From NCBI GenBank assembly GCA_934203105.1, contig CAKPYQ010000020.1, positions 1 to 17,818 of the forward strand: a DNA stretch of 17,818 nucleotides. The letters run 5' to 3'. Position 1 is the stretch's first letter. Each line of letters starts with the position of its first letter. The position numbers and the translations under genes were made by a program. Under the pieces are notes generated by a model. That model was not told where the DNA came from and did no database searches. It worked only from the letters and a program-made list of their open reading frames with translations. The stretch comes from an uncultured Alphaproteobacteria bacterium (GTDB taxonomy: Bacteria > Pseudomonadota > Alphaproteobacteria > CAAHEQ01 > UBA3637). Of this stretch, positions 1-7,831 are shown piece after piece.

Positions 1-11
1 GGGGGGGGGGG
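1..11. other. Poly-G run at contig edge
   Basis: Eleven consecutive G residues open the window. Nothing else in this AT-rich sequence resembles this, and it lies at the very edge. It is best read as a sequencing or assembly artefact at a contig end, so the gene running into it should not be translated through it. Confidence 0.7.
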
Positions 12-85
12 TATAGATGGCCTTTTGCAGAGTCATTTCGGACGCTGTCAAAGCCCTTCTTAAATGTGTTGTTCAAATCAATCAT
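12..85 (-). CDS. 5' end of an unknown gene (partial)
   Basis: An ATG at 85-83 on the minus strand opens a frame that stays open to the window edge, with about 24 readable residues beginning MIDLNNTFKKGFDSVRND. A plausible ribosome binding site (AAGGG) lies about seven bases upstream, and a TTGTTA/TAAAAT promoter with a 17-base spacer lies just before it. The visible residues are charged and hydrophilic, with no signal peptide. I do not recognise the family, and too little is present to assign a role. It lies downstream of anmK in the same orientation but probably has its own promoter. Confidence 0.45.
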
Positions 86-116
86 TTTATACCCTTTTTC
101 AAAAATTGATAATTCT

Positions 117-145
117 ATTTTATACGAACCAAAAGTTAATAACAA
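117..145 (-). promoter_or_regulatory. Candidate sigma-70 promoter for the partial gene
   Basis: On the minus strand, TTGTTA (145-140) and TAAAAT (122-117) are separated by 17 bases. The predicted transcription start would lie near 110, giving a leader of about 25 bases before the ATG at 85. The region is very AT-rich, so chance matches are possible. Confidence 0.4.
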
Positions 146-180
146 GTAAAAATTAAAAATTTTTTTAAGCAATTTTACTT
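144..180 (-). terminator. Weak AT-rich hairpin at the anmK 3' end
   Basis: AAGTAAAA (144-151) can pair with TTTTACTT (173-180), with T-rich sequence between them. The hairpin overlaps the anmK stop codon and has almost no GC, so termination here is only possible, not shown. Confidence 0.2.
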
Positions 181-1278
181 TTTCCATATTTTCCCACCGG
201 ACAAAGGGAATTCAACGCCGGTTGTCGTCGGGTATGTCAACGGCAATCTAAACAAGCATCGCACCGCCAAGAAAGCAAAGCTTTGTGCGTCAAGGCACAT
301 CGCATCCCAACCGATTTCATCGGCGGTTTTGACCGGCGCCGTTAAATGTTGCTTTAAGTATTTAACCATCGTCGGATTATAGGCGCCACCGCCCGTGACA
401 ATATATTGAGTCGGTATTTCGGGAATAAATTTTTGGCTTGCTTGCACCAACGCTTCACCGGTCAACGCCGTTAAAGTGGCGGCTCCGTCGGCCAAAGAAG
501 AGCCTTCCACATCGGTCAGCAGTGGCAAAAAGTCCGTGCGTTCTAATGCCTTTGGCGGGGTACGCAAAATAGAGGGGTGTTGTAATAATCTATGCAATAA
601 TCTTTCGTCCACGTTGCCTTTGGCCGCCCACAGACCGTCAAAGTCCATTTCAGCCCCCAAATGTTTTTGCATCCATGTATCGATTAAAACGTTGCCCGGT
701 CCCGCATCAAAAGCTATTAACTCGCCGTTTACGCCGATATAAGTCAAAGAGGAAATGCCGCCGATGCTGAATATAACAAGCGGTTTCGGCAATGGGCGCG
801 CTAATGCTTCATAATACACGGGGAAAATCGGCGCGCCTTGTCCGCCGCTTAACAGATCGGTTTGATAAAAACGGTTAACAACCGGAATGCCGAACGCGTC
901 CAACATCATTTGCGCATTACCGATTTGAATCGATAATTTTTCCTGCGGACGATTTAAAACGGTGTGACCTGAAAAACCGATAACGTCTATTTGTCGCGGG
1001 GATAAGTTTTGCGAATCCAATAATTCTTGAACGGCGCTGATGTGGTGAGCGGTGACTTGATCCTCCACTTGGCGTAAATAATTTAAATCACGTTGACCCG
1101 ATTCGCCCAAAACGGCAGTAATAGCTTCACGCATTGCCGGGGAATACGGGCGCGAAAGCGTGACACCGCGTTCGAATATATCCACGCCGTCCGTTTGAAT
1201 TAAAGCCGCGTCAACTCCGCTGATTGCCGTGTCGCTTTCCAATCCGATTGCCCACAAAGGCCGCAAGTTTGTTTCCAT
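175..1278 (-). CDS. anmK: Anhydro-N-acetylmuramic acid kinase homologue with altered ATP motif
   Basis: AnmK phosphorylates and opens 1,6-anhydro-N-acetylmuramic acid in cytoplasmic peptidoglycan recycling, giving MurNAc-6-phosphate. The 367-residue length fits the family. Recognisable family blocks are GGQGAP in the middle, SIGGIS, AFDAGPGN (the Asp corresponds to the expected catalytic base), a PPKALERTDF-like substrate segment, VTGGGAYNP, and a C-terminal FAFLAVR block. The N-terminal phosphate-binding motif, normally MSGTSxDG, reads ESDTAISG here (about residues 14-21), and the usual HGQT block reads SGHT. Both are normally near-invariant, so activity is uncertain. The start ATG is preceded by AAGGA at good spacing. 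The frame is intact, so this is divergence rather than obvious gene decay. It is transcribed divergently from mtaB. Confidence 0.85.
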   Translation of the reverse strand: METNLRPLWAIGLESDTAISGVDAALIQTDGVDIFERGVTLSRPYSPAMREAITAVLGESGQRDLNYLRQVEDQVTAHHISAVQELLDSQNLSPRQIDVIGFSGHTVLNRPQEKLSIQIGNAQMMLDAFGIPVVNRFYQTDLLSGGQGAPIFPVYYEALARPLPKPLVIFSIGGISSLTYIGVNGELIAFDAGPGNVLIDTWMQKHLGAEMDFDGLWAAKGNVDERLLHRLLQHPSILRTPPKALERTDFLPLLTDVEGSSLADGAATLTALTGEALVQASQKFIPEIPTQYIVTGGGAYNPTMVKYLKQHLTAPVKTADEIGWDAMCLDAQSFAFLAVRCLFRLPLTYPTTTGVEFPLSGGKIWKK

Positions 1279-1311
1279 AGATTCGTCCTTTTAAAAAAAT
1301 ATTTTAACTTT

Positions 1312-1340
1312 ATTATAATAAAAGCTGGACAAGAATGCAA
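1312..1340 (-). promoter_or_regulatory. Promoter of anmK, in a palindromic divergent region
   Basis: On the minus strand, TTGCAT (1340-1335) and TATAAT (1317-1312) are spaced by 17 bases. The -10 lies inside the perfect palindrome TTATTATAATAA (1310-1321), which also offers a TATAAT on the plus strand (1314-1319) for mtaB, though the matching plus-strand -35 (TTAAAA at 1291) is poor. The two genes may share this -10 region. Confidence 0.5.
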
Positions 1341-1360
1341 AAAAAATGTAAATAAAAGTT

Positions 1361-2560
1361 ATGAAAACAATAACTTTTGGATGTCGCATTAACACTTACG
1401 AGTCGGCTTTGATCAATCAAATCGCCGGCGATTTGGATAATGTGATTGTCGTAAACACTTGCGCAGTGACGGCGGAAGCCGAGCGTCAGTGTCGTCAAAC
1501 GATTCGTAAATTACGTAAAGAAAACCCGGAGGCTCGCATTATCGTGACGGGCTGTGCAGCGCAGTTGCACCCCGAAGTTTATGCGCAAATGCCCGAAGTC
1601 GATCGCGTCATCGGCAATCGCGAAAAAATCACGCGTGAAGCTTTGATCAGCAACGAAAAAGTTTTGGTCGGCGAAGTGGCAGATGCGGTTTTTGATATAC
1701 CTATTGTGACGGATTTTGAAGGGCGCACGCGCGCGTTTATTCAAGTTCAGCAAGGTTGTAATCACGCTTGCACGTTTTGCATTGTGCGCCAAGTTCGCGG
1801 CCGTAATAAAGGCATTTTGCCTGAACAAGTTATTACGCAAGCCAGAACGTTTGTTGAAAACGGCTATTCGGAGTTGGTTTTGACCGGTATTGATGTTACC
1901 AGCTATCCTTATGGTTTTTCGGATTTGGTGGAACGTGTTGTGAAGGAAGTTTCGGGCTTAAAGCGTTTGCGATTGGGTTCGGTTGATCCGGCGGGCGTTG
2001 ATGATAAATTGATTGATTTGTTCGGCAAATATGATGTTTTAATGCCGCATATGCATTTGTCCATTCAAGCCGGTGACAATTTGACTTTGCGCCGAATGGG
2101 GCGTCGTCATAAACGCGAAGATGTGATTAACTTGGCGCAAAAGTTACGCGCGGTCCGTCCGGGCTTTGTTTTGGGATCGGATTTTATTACGGGCTTTCCG
2201 ACGGAAACCGAAGCGATGTTCCAAAATACGTTGGATTTGGTGCGTGAAGCGGACGTTATTTTGTTACATGTATTTCCGTTTTCTGTGCGACCGGGGACGC
2301 CGTCGGCTAAAATGGAAATGGTGGACGTGCACGAACGGCGCGAGCGCGCAAAGCGTTTGCGGGATTTAGGGCACGAATTGCTGCATAATTATTTGACAAG
2401 CCAAATCGGCAAACAGGCCAAAGTTTTAATTGAAAAAGAAGGTCACGGATTTAATGAACATTACATTCCGACTTTTGTTGATAAAAGCTTGCCGGCCGGA
2501 CAAATCGTGACTGTGACCAATCAAGAGGTGTCAGAAGATGGGCTTGTGGCAACAGTTTAA
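1361..2560 (+). CDS. mtaB: tRNA t6A37 methylthiotransferase MtaB
   Basis: MtaB is a radical-SAM methylthiotransferase that converts t6A37 to ms2t6A37 in tRNAs reading ANN codons. The 399-residue protein has the family order: an N-terminal UPF0004 domain starting TFGCRINTYES with cluster cysteines near C8, C34 (NTCAVT) and C65 (TGCAAQ); a radical-SAM domain with CNHACTFC (C133, C137, C140) followed by RGRNKG; and a C-terminal TRAM-like segment rich in Val and Glu. The CRxNTYES start and the LTGIDVTSY block separate it from MiaB and RimO. No strong Shine-Dalgarno sequence is visible before the ATG. Its last 23 bases overlap ftsY, so it heads a translationally coupled operon. Confidence 0.93.
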   Translation: MKTITFGCRINTYESALINQIAGDLDNVIVVNTCAVTAEAERQCRQTIRKLRKENPEARIIVTGCAAQLHPEVYAQMPEVDRVIGNREKITREALISNEKVLVGEVADAVFDIPIVTDFEGRTRAFIQVQQGCNHACTFCIVRQVRGRNKGILPEQVITQARTFVENGYSELVLTGIDVTSYPYGFSDLVERVVKEVSGLKRLRLGSVDPAGVDDKLIDLFGKYDVLMPHMHLSIQAGDNLTLRRMGRRHKREDVINLAQKLRAVRPGFVLGSDFITGFPTETEAMFQNTLDLVREADVILLHVFPFSVRPGTPSAKMEMVDVHERRERAKRLRDLGHELLHNYLTSQIGKQAKVLIEKEGHGFNEHYIPTFVDKSLPAGQIVTVTNQEVSEDGLVATV

Positions 2561-3443
2561 GCAAGGATTACAAAAAACATCAAATAAACTGGACACGGTT
2601 TTTCGTTTTACAAAACTGGATAATCAGGCGTTGGAAGAGTTGGAAGAAGGCTTGATTTTATCCGATATGGGAGCGTCTGTCAGCGCTGAATTAGTGGCAC
2701 AAATGGCGCGTCAAAAGCCCCAATCCGTGGAGGAGGCTAAACAATTTTTACGCACACGGTTAAATGAAATTATGGCGGGCGCGGATAAAGCCTTTGAAAT
2801 CGATACAACGCAAAAGCCGTTTGTGATTTTAATGGCTGGCGTCAACGGCACCGGAAAGACAACATCGATCGGAAAAATGGCCGCTCAAATGAAGGCTAAA
2901 GGATTAAAGGTGGCTATGGCGGCGGCCGATACTTTTCGTATGGCGGCAATCGAGCAATTACAAGAATGGGCGCGCCGTGTGGATTGTCCTTTTTATGCGG
3001 CCAAAATGGGCGCTGATCCGGCGGGGGTTGCTTATGAAGCCTATAATAAAGCGATTAAAAATAAAGACGATGTGTTGTTAATTGATACGGCGGGACGATT
3101 GCAAAACAAAAAAGAGCTGATGGCCGAATTACAAAAAATCGTTCGTGTGATTAAAAAAATCAATCCGAATGCACCGCAAATGACTTTATTGACTTTGGAT
3201 GCTACCGTGGGACAAAATGCAATCAGTCAGGTCCGTGCTTTTCAAGAAATGACCCCGTTATCGGGATTGATTATGAGCAAACTTGACGGAACCGCCAAAG
3301 GCGGAATTTTGGTTGCGTTGGCAAAAGAATTTAAATTACCCGTTTTTTATGTCGGCGTCGGAGAAAAAATAGAGGATTTATTAACCTTTGACAAGTCAAA
3401 ATATGTCGACGGTTTATTGGGGATAGAAGAATGCACAGATTAA
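2538..3443 (+). CDS. ftsY: Signal recognition particle receptor FtsY
   Basis: FtsY is the membrane-associated GTPase that docks SRP-bound ribosomes at the Sec translocon. The 301-residue protein has a short N domain (about 1-90) and the NG GTPase domain: G1 loop GVNGTGKTT (101-109), DTFRMAA (131-137), DTAGR (183-187), SKLDGTAKGG (247-256) and the C-terminal GVGEKIEDL. There is no acidic A domain of the E. coli type; a short FtsY beginning with an amphipathic N-terminal helix is usual in many alphaproteobacteria. The start lies inside mtaB, with GAGG about ten bases upstream, and its 3' end overlaps the next gene by 13 bases. Its RNA partner, the SRP RNA, lies at 11157-11257. Confidence 0.96.
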   Translation: MGLWQQFKQGLQKTSNKLDTVFRFTKLDNQALEELEEGLILSDMGASVSAELVAQMARQKPQSVEEAKQFLRTRLNEIMAGADKAFEIDTTQKPFVILMAGVNGTGKTTSIGKMAAQMKAKGLKVAMAAADTFRMAAIEQLQEWARRVDCPFYAAKMGADPAGVAYEAYNKAIKNKDDVLLIDTAGRLQNKKELMAELQKIVRVIKKINPNAPQMTLLTLDATVGQNAISQVRAFQEMTPLSGLIMSKLDGTAKGGILVALAKEFKLPVFYVGVGEKIEDLLTFDKSKYVDGLLGIEECTD

Positions 3444-6223
3444 AACGATTTATTGAACATATTTTGTCTTTTTCATCGGCTCATTTATGGGTTGTCGGTT
3501 TGCTTGGCGTAGCGGCGATTGTTCAAGCCGCTAACATCGTTATGTTCGATTCGTTTGCGTCCGGTTTATATTTAGGGACGTATGGCCTGCACGATTTAAC
3601 GTTCAACTTTTTTATGGCAGCGATTGCTTTGGTTTTCGGCGGTTGGTTAGCGTTAAAAACAGATCGTCATTTTGGTAAAGGCTTTATTTTATTTTTGATC
3701 ATGGCGGCAATTTTGCAAGGCGCTTTATTTTTGGCGTGGCATTGCTTTCGAATCCGTATGTCCATTGATTTATTATTTATGATCAAATGGGCATATCGGT
3801 TGGTGGTCTTTACCGGTTTTTGGTCGTATGTTTTCCGCTATATCGAATTATCGTTAAAGTCAAAACGCTTTTTGTTTTTGGTGATTTGCGAATTTATCGG
3901 ATTTTTGTTCGGCGGGTTGTTCAGCTATTTTGCATTTGATTTAATCGGCTCTGACGCCTTTTTGGTTTTGTTTTTGATGTCAACGTGCGTGTTGGTGGCT
4001 TTGTTGTGGAAAGTCTCCGGCTTTGAAAAAACAATGCCCGAATTGCAATTAAAACGCAACGGCGGCGTGTCCGAACAAATCCAATTAAAATTGGTATATC
4101 TGATTTATTCGGTTGCTTTTTTGGTGATGACGATTTGGGCATTCGTGGATTATACGCTGTGTTTGGAATCGTTTCAGTTGGCCGGTTTGGATATAGACGT
4201 TAACGCACGCTTTTTTGCTTGCCTTTGGGCTTTGTTCGGCGGCAGCGCAATCTTTCTGCTGTCCGTACTTTATACGTTGCGTCGTTCTTTGCGCGTGACC
4301 AGCGCGATGACAATATTGGCTTTTGTTCCTCTGCTTTGCGCATTGGGGCAACAAGCGCAAATGTTGTGGGTGATTTTGTTTTCAAAAGTTTTGTTGGAAT
4401 TGATTGCCTATTTTTGCGTCGGATATTATTTCAGAATTGTGCCGCGTCCTTTATCGCACGGGTCTAAAAGCCGATTAAAAGGAACGCGCTTGATGATTGC
4501 CGAACCGGCAGGATTTGCTTTTACGGCGTTGTTTTTCTATTATGTGCCGTATGGATCAAGCTCGTTGATGTTTGCGTGTGCGTTGTCTTTTGTGTTTTTA
4601 TTGACGCTCTTTGATTGCCAACAAGAATATAGCAAAGTTTTATTGTCGGCATTTAAAACTTTCCGTTGGCGAGGCGGGCGATTGATGATGCAAAATCCAA
4701 AAGTTTTGGAATATGTCGAAGAAAAAGCCAGCAGTTCAGACCCAAAAGAAGCCGTTTACTTTTTGCGCGTGTTGGAAGATGCCGGCGTTGTGAATTTAAA
4801 AAGCCATTTGCGACACGCTTTAAATCATAAAAATATTCAAGTGCGTTTGTTTGCTTTGGAATGCATTGAGCGCAACCGATTAAGAATGTTTAAAAAAACA
4901 TTGTCCGATGTGATTGACAAAGACGAATCGCCCCTCGTTCGTCAAAAAGCATTAGATGTGTTTTGTGCTTTGGGTGAAAAGTATGCGGTTGAAAAAGCCA
5001 TTTTATATTTGGACGATCCAGTGCTTCGCAAAGGTGCTTTGATTGGGTTATTAAAAAGTGGCGGTGAAGAGATTTTAATTGCCTCCGAAGGCGTTAATAA
5101 ATTGGCGATGTCCAAAAATGCTGCGCGCCGTTTGGAGGCAGCCGAGATTTTACATGAAACGGGCTTAAAAGGCTTTTTCAGAGTGGTGCAAAAATTAATC
5201 GATGATGAAGATAAAAAAGTTCAGCAAACGGCTCTGTTGGCTGCCGGAAAAATGGCGCATACCGGTTTGCTTAAAAATATTTTCAAATCTTTGAATGATA
5301 TGCAGTTGCGCGATGAAGCTTTGGCGGCATTGAAAATGTTCGGTGCGGCGGCTTATCCGTTTATAGAGGCTGCTTTTATCGATGAGCAAAGAACGGAATT
5401 GTGCCAAAAAACATTGATTTCCTATTTATGGATTTCGGAAGATGTTGAGGCCAAAAAAGTTTTGTTGCGTTCATTAAAATCAATGGATTTTAAGTTGCGC
5501 GTTTATGCGTTATATTTTTTGAAAAACAGTTTTTTCAGAATTTCAAAAGGATTGGCGCGGCGTGTTTTTGTGCCGTTGATTGAAACGGATTTTAAACAAG
5601 CCTTGACAACGTTGTTGTTGATTAAGGATTTTCATTTTTCGCCGAATTTTGATGCGCAAGGCGCTTTTGAAATTTTGTGTAATTCTTTGTGGCAGGATTT
5701 TGAAAAAATTCGTCAAAGCTTATTGTTGGAACTTTACTTTTATTTCCCGTCCCCGCTGATGACGCAGGCGGTGGATATTTTATTGTCGCAATCAGGCTCG
5801 ATGAAAGAACGGCAAATGGCGCAAAGTACATTAGATGATTTGCTGCCCAAAAAGTATTTAAAGTTAAACTTGATTTTAAGGGATTTGTCTTTTGATGAGC
5901 GCTTGGCTTTGATCCCGTCGCGCCGGTTAAAGGCTGAACAGGCAATGATTGATCAGTTTGCATTTATTTTAAAAAGTAGATCTTATCGCAGTGCTTGGAC
6001 AAAAGCATCTGCATTGGGTTGTATTCGGAAAATGGATTTGGTTGCTTTGACGGATCAGGTGGCTGAATTGTTGACGGATAAAAGTCCGATTGTTCGAGAA
6101 AGCGCAATATGGGCTTTGGCGCGTTTGGTGCCGTCGCACAAGGAATTAAAAAAGATTTTATCCCCCGCGTCAAAGGACGATCAGTCAAAGATTCGCCAAA
6201 TGGTGCTGGATATTTTAAAGTAA
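3431..6223 (+). CDS. Membrane protein: nucleotide-transporter/MFS-like half fused to HEAT repeats
   Basis: This 930-residue protein has two halves. Residues 1-400 hold about twelve hydrophobic segments (near 19-38, 57-77, 84-104, 112-137, 147-170, 174-194, 222-242, 260-281, 290-306, 311-334, 357-375, 378-395), with basic loops such as LRRSLRV and a PRPLSHGSKSRLKG segment before helix 11. This pattern resembles the Npt/NTT (ATP/ADP translocase-like) or MFS fold. Residues 425-930 are soluble alpha-helical repeats of HEAT type, with recurring blocks such as SPLVRQKALDV, KKVQQTALLAAGKM and SPIVRESAIWALARL. Related proteins in other bacteria combine NTT-like, HEAT and cNMP-binding domains; here the cNMP-like domain is the next, separate gene. 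Substrate and function are not known. It starts inside ftsY (13-base overlap) with only a weak GGGG upstream, so translation is probably coupled. An MFS assignment is the main alternative. Confidence 0.72.
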   Translation: MHRLKRFIEHILSFSSAHLWVVGLLGVAAIVQAANIVMFDSFASGLYLGTYGLHDLTFNFFMAAIALVFGGWLALKTDRHFGKGFILFLIMAAILQGALFLAWHCFRIRMSIDLLFMIKWAYRLVVFTGFWSYVFRYIELSLKSKRFLFLVICEFIGFLFGGLFSYFAFDLIGSDAFLVLFLMSTCVLVALLWKVSGFEKTMPELQLKRNGGVSEQIQLKLVYLIYSVAFLVMTIWAFVDYTLCLESFQLAGLDIDVNARFFACLWALFGGSAIFLLSVLYTLRRSLRVTSAMTILAFVPLLCALGQQAQMLWVILFSKVLLELIAYFCVGYYFRIVPRPLSHGSKSRLKGTRLMIAEPAGFAFTALFFYYVPYGSSSLMFACALSFVFLLTLFDCQQEYSKVLLSAFKTFRWRGGRLMMQNPKVLEYVEEKASSSDPKEAVYFLRVLEDAGVVNLKSHLRHALNHKNIQVRLFALECIERNRLRMFKKTLSDVIDKDESPLVRQKALDVFCALGEKYAVEKAILYLDDPVLRKGALIGLLKSGGEEILIASEGVNKLAMSKNAARRLEAAEILHETGLKGFFRVVQKLIDDEDKKVQQTALLAAGKMAHTGLLKNIFKSLNDMQLRDEALAALKMFGAAAYPFIEAAFIDEQRTELCQKTLISYLWISEDVEAKKVLLRSLKSMDFKLRVYALYFLKNSFFRISKGLARRVFVPLIETDFKQALTTLLLIKDFHFSPNFDAQGAFEILCNSLWQDFEKIRQSLLLELYFYFPSPLMTQAVDILLSQSGSMKERQMAQSTLDDLLPKKYLKLNLILRDLSFDERLALIPSRRLKAEQAMIDQFAFILKSRSYRSAWTKASALGCIRKMDLVALTDQVAELLTDKSPIVRESAIWALARLVPSHKELKKILSPASKDDQSKIRQMVLDILK

Positions 6224-6242
6224 ACGGAAAGGAAGCAAATAA

Positions 6243-6665
6243 ATGCGTTTAAGTTTGGAAAAAGTTTTGGTTTTAAAAAATATCACGGCCTTTGCCGATG
6301 TTTCCGAAACGGCTTTGTCTGATTTTATTTACGCGTCGGAAGAAGTCGCTTTTGCCAAAGGAAAAGACATCTTAAAAAAAGATGACTTTAACAAATATTT
6401 GTATATTTTATTGGCGGGTATGGTGCAAGTCCATGATGGCAATACTATATTAAGTGAAACCCAAAGCCAAGAGATGTTCGGCGAAATGACAGCGCTTTGT
6501 CCGTCGTCGGTTGATGTGACTGTGACAGCAACGGAAGAAACGTTGGCGTTACGGATTTCTTCGGAAAATCTGTATGAAATGATGTCTTTACACCCGAATA
6601 TCGCCAAAGGAATTATAAAAACACTTGTCAGCAGGTTAAAAGTGTTAGATAATAGACACATCTAG
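6243..6665 (+). CDS. Stand-alone cyclic-nucleotide-binding-like domain protein
   Basis: This 140-residue protein is a single cNMP-binding (CAP N-terminal) beta-barrel with flanking helices and no DNA-binding domain. The fold signature is visible: a LKNITAF-type start, GKDILKKDD, YILLAGMVQVH, then a phosphate-cassette region FGEMTALCPSS, ending in a helix with IAKGIIKTLVSRLKVL. The cassette Arg that normally contacts the cyclic phosphate (RxA before TV) is absent: the segment reads SSVDVTVTA. Binding of cAMP or cGMP is therefore doubtful; it may be a protein-interaction module or bind another ligand. It follows the transporter-like/HEAT gene by 19 bases with AAAGGA upstream of its ATG. I infer that the two act together. 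Confidence 0.8.
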   Translation: MRLSLEKVLVLKNITAFADVSETALSDFIYASEEVAFAKGKDILKKDDFNKYLYILLAGMVQVHDGNTILSETQSQEMFGEMTALCPSSVDVTVTATEETLALRISSENLYEMMSLHPNIAKGIIKTLVSRLKVLDNRHI

Positions 6666-6696
6666 GAGTCGTTTTATTAGAAAGGAAAAAAGGAAA

Positions 6697-7755
6697 ATGA
6701 AAAAAGAAAACAAAAAAGATGTAAAAACACAAGCCCCGTTGGCTGATGCAGTACCGACTGAAAAGCCCGCAAAAAAAGAAATAAAGGGTTCTCGCAAAGC
6801 ATGGTTGGCCGGCACGGTCGCCGTTGTTGTCGTGGGCGCTTTGATTGTTTCTCAATTGTGCTGCCCGGTGGCAAAGGCTCCAAAGTCGTATCCGAGCCGT
6901 GTTGATGAAGGCATTGTTGTTGCTGAAGTCGGTGGCGAAAAAGTAAAATTGGCGGATTTGGAAGCTGTTAAAAACGGCGTGCCTCAATTAAAAGAAATGC
7001 CGATGGAAACAGTTTACAATAAGTTGTTGGAAGCTTATGTCAACAACCGTGTGATTTTGAATGCTGCCAAAAAATCGGGTGTTCAAAACTTGCCGGAAGT
7101 CAAAAAAATGTTGTCTGATGCCGAAGATCAGATTTTATTTCAAGCTTATTTGTCACAACAATTGCAAGCGCGTATGACGCCGGAAAAATTAAATGCGATC
7201 TATATGGCGGAAATTCAAAACTATGTTCCGCAAGATGAAATTCACGCGCGTCACATTTTGGTTGCGACCGAAAAAGAAGCAAAAGATTTAATTGTTAAAT
7301 TGAAAAACGGTGCGGATTTTGAAAAGTTAGCCAATGAATATTCTTTGGATAAAAATCCGGAAAACGAAAACGGCGGTGATTTGGGATATTTCAGAAAAGA
7401 TATGATGATTCCTGAATTCGGCAATGCCGCATTTGCTATTAAAGTTGGTCAAATTTCCCAAAAACCGATCAAAACACCGTTCGGTTGGCACGTTGTGAAA
7501 GTGGAAGATAAACGTAAAGCGGCTCCTCCGACAATGGCGGAAATGGGCGAAGTAATCAAAGCTAGATTTACAGAAGCAACTGTTCCCGTTATTTTGGAAG
7601 AAGAACGTGCAAAGGCTGATGTAAAGTTGTTCGATCCGTTGGGGGTTAACAAAGTTGCTCCGGCGTCTGTGGAAGCAGTTGAACCGGCTGAACCTGCTGC
7701 ACCTGTTGCACCGGCAGAACCGGCACCGGCCGAAGAAGCAAAGGCCGACAAATAA
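6697..7755 (+). CDS. Membrane-anchored parvulin-type peptidyl-prolyl isomerase (PpiC/SurA-like)
   Basis: A 352-residue envelope foldase. A Lys-rich cytoplasmic tail (1-34) precedes one hydrophobic anchor (about 35-54, ending LCCP), then a SurA/PpiD-like helical region (70-175) and a parvulin domain (about 180-275) with the family blocks HARHILV, ADFEKLANEYS, NGGDLGYF, MIPEF and PFGWHVVKVED. The tail (about 320-352) is low-complexity Pro/Ala/Glu. It should catalyse prolyl isomerisation and assist folding of exported proteins on the periplasmic face. Two purine-rich SD candidates (AAAGGA, AAGGAAA) lie upstream of the ATG. It sits 31 bases after the cNMP-like gene with no terminator between and is the last gene of the run from mtaB. 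It could be called PpiD-like, but it is shorter than PpiD. Confidence 0.88.
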   Translation: MKKENKKDVKTQAPLADAVPTEKPAKKEIKGSRKAWLAGTVAVVVVGALIVSQLCCPVAKAPKSYPSRVDEGIVVAEVGGEKVKLADLEAVKNGVPQLKEMPMETVYNKLLEAYVNNRVILNAAKKSGVQNLPEVKKMLSDAEDQILFQAYLSQQLQARMTPEKLNAIYMAEIQNYVPQDEIHARHILVATEKEAKDLIVKLKNGADFEKLANEYSLDKNPENENGGDLGYFRKDMMIPEFGNAAFAIKVGQISQKPIKTPFGWHVVKVEDKRKAAPPTMAEMGEVIKARFTEATVPVILEEERAKADVKLFDPLGVNKVAPASVEAVEPAEPAAPVAPAEPAPAEEAKADK

Positions 7756-7780
7756 TTCTGTTGCGGGAATGACAGACATT

Positions 7781-7816
7781 AAAAGCCCTGTTTTTTTAAA
7801 GCAGGGCTTTTATTTT
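7781..7816 (+). terminator. Rho-independent terminator after the parvulin gene
   Basis: AAAAGCCCTG (7781-7790) pairs with CAGGGCTTTT (7802-7811) around an 11-base loop and runs into a T-rich tract. It lies between convergent genes, and the A/T-flanked stem could also serve xthA on the other strand. Confidence 0.9.
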
Positions 7817-7831
7817 ATCCAATAAGCAAAA

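Noticed and set aside
1..11. G-rich element such as a quadruplex
   Set aside because: A pure G run at the window edge in AT-rich DNA is more simply an assembly or sequencing artefact.
7690..7752. Repeat-like Pro/Ala/Glu codons at the end of the parvulin gene
   Set aside because: This is a low-complexity protein tail, not a DNA repeat element.
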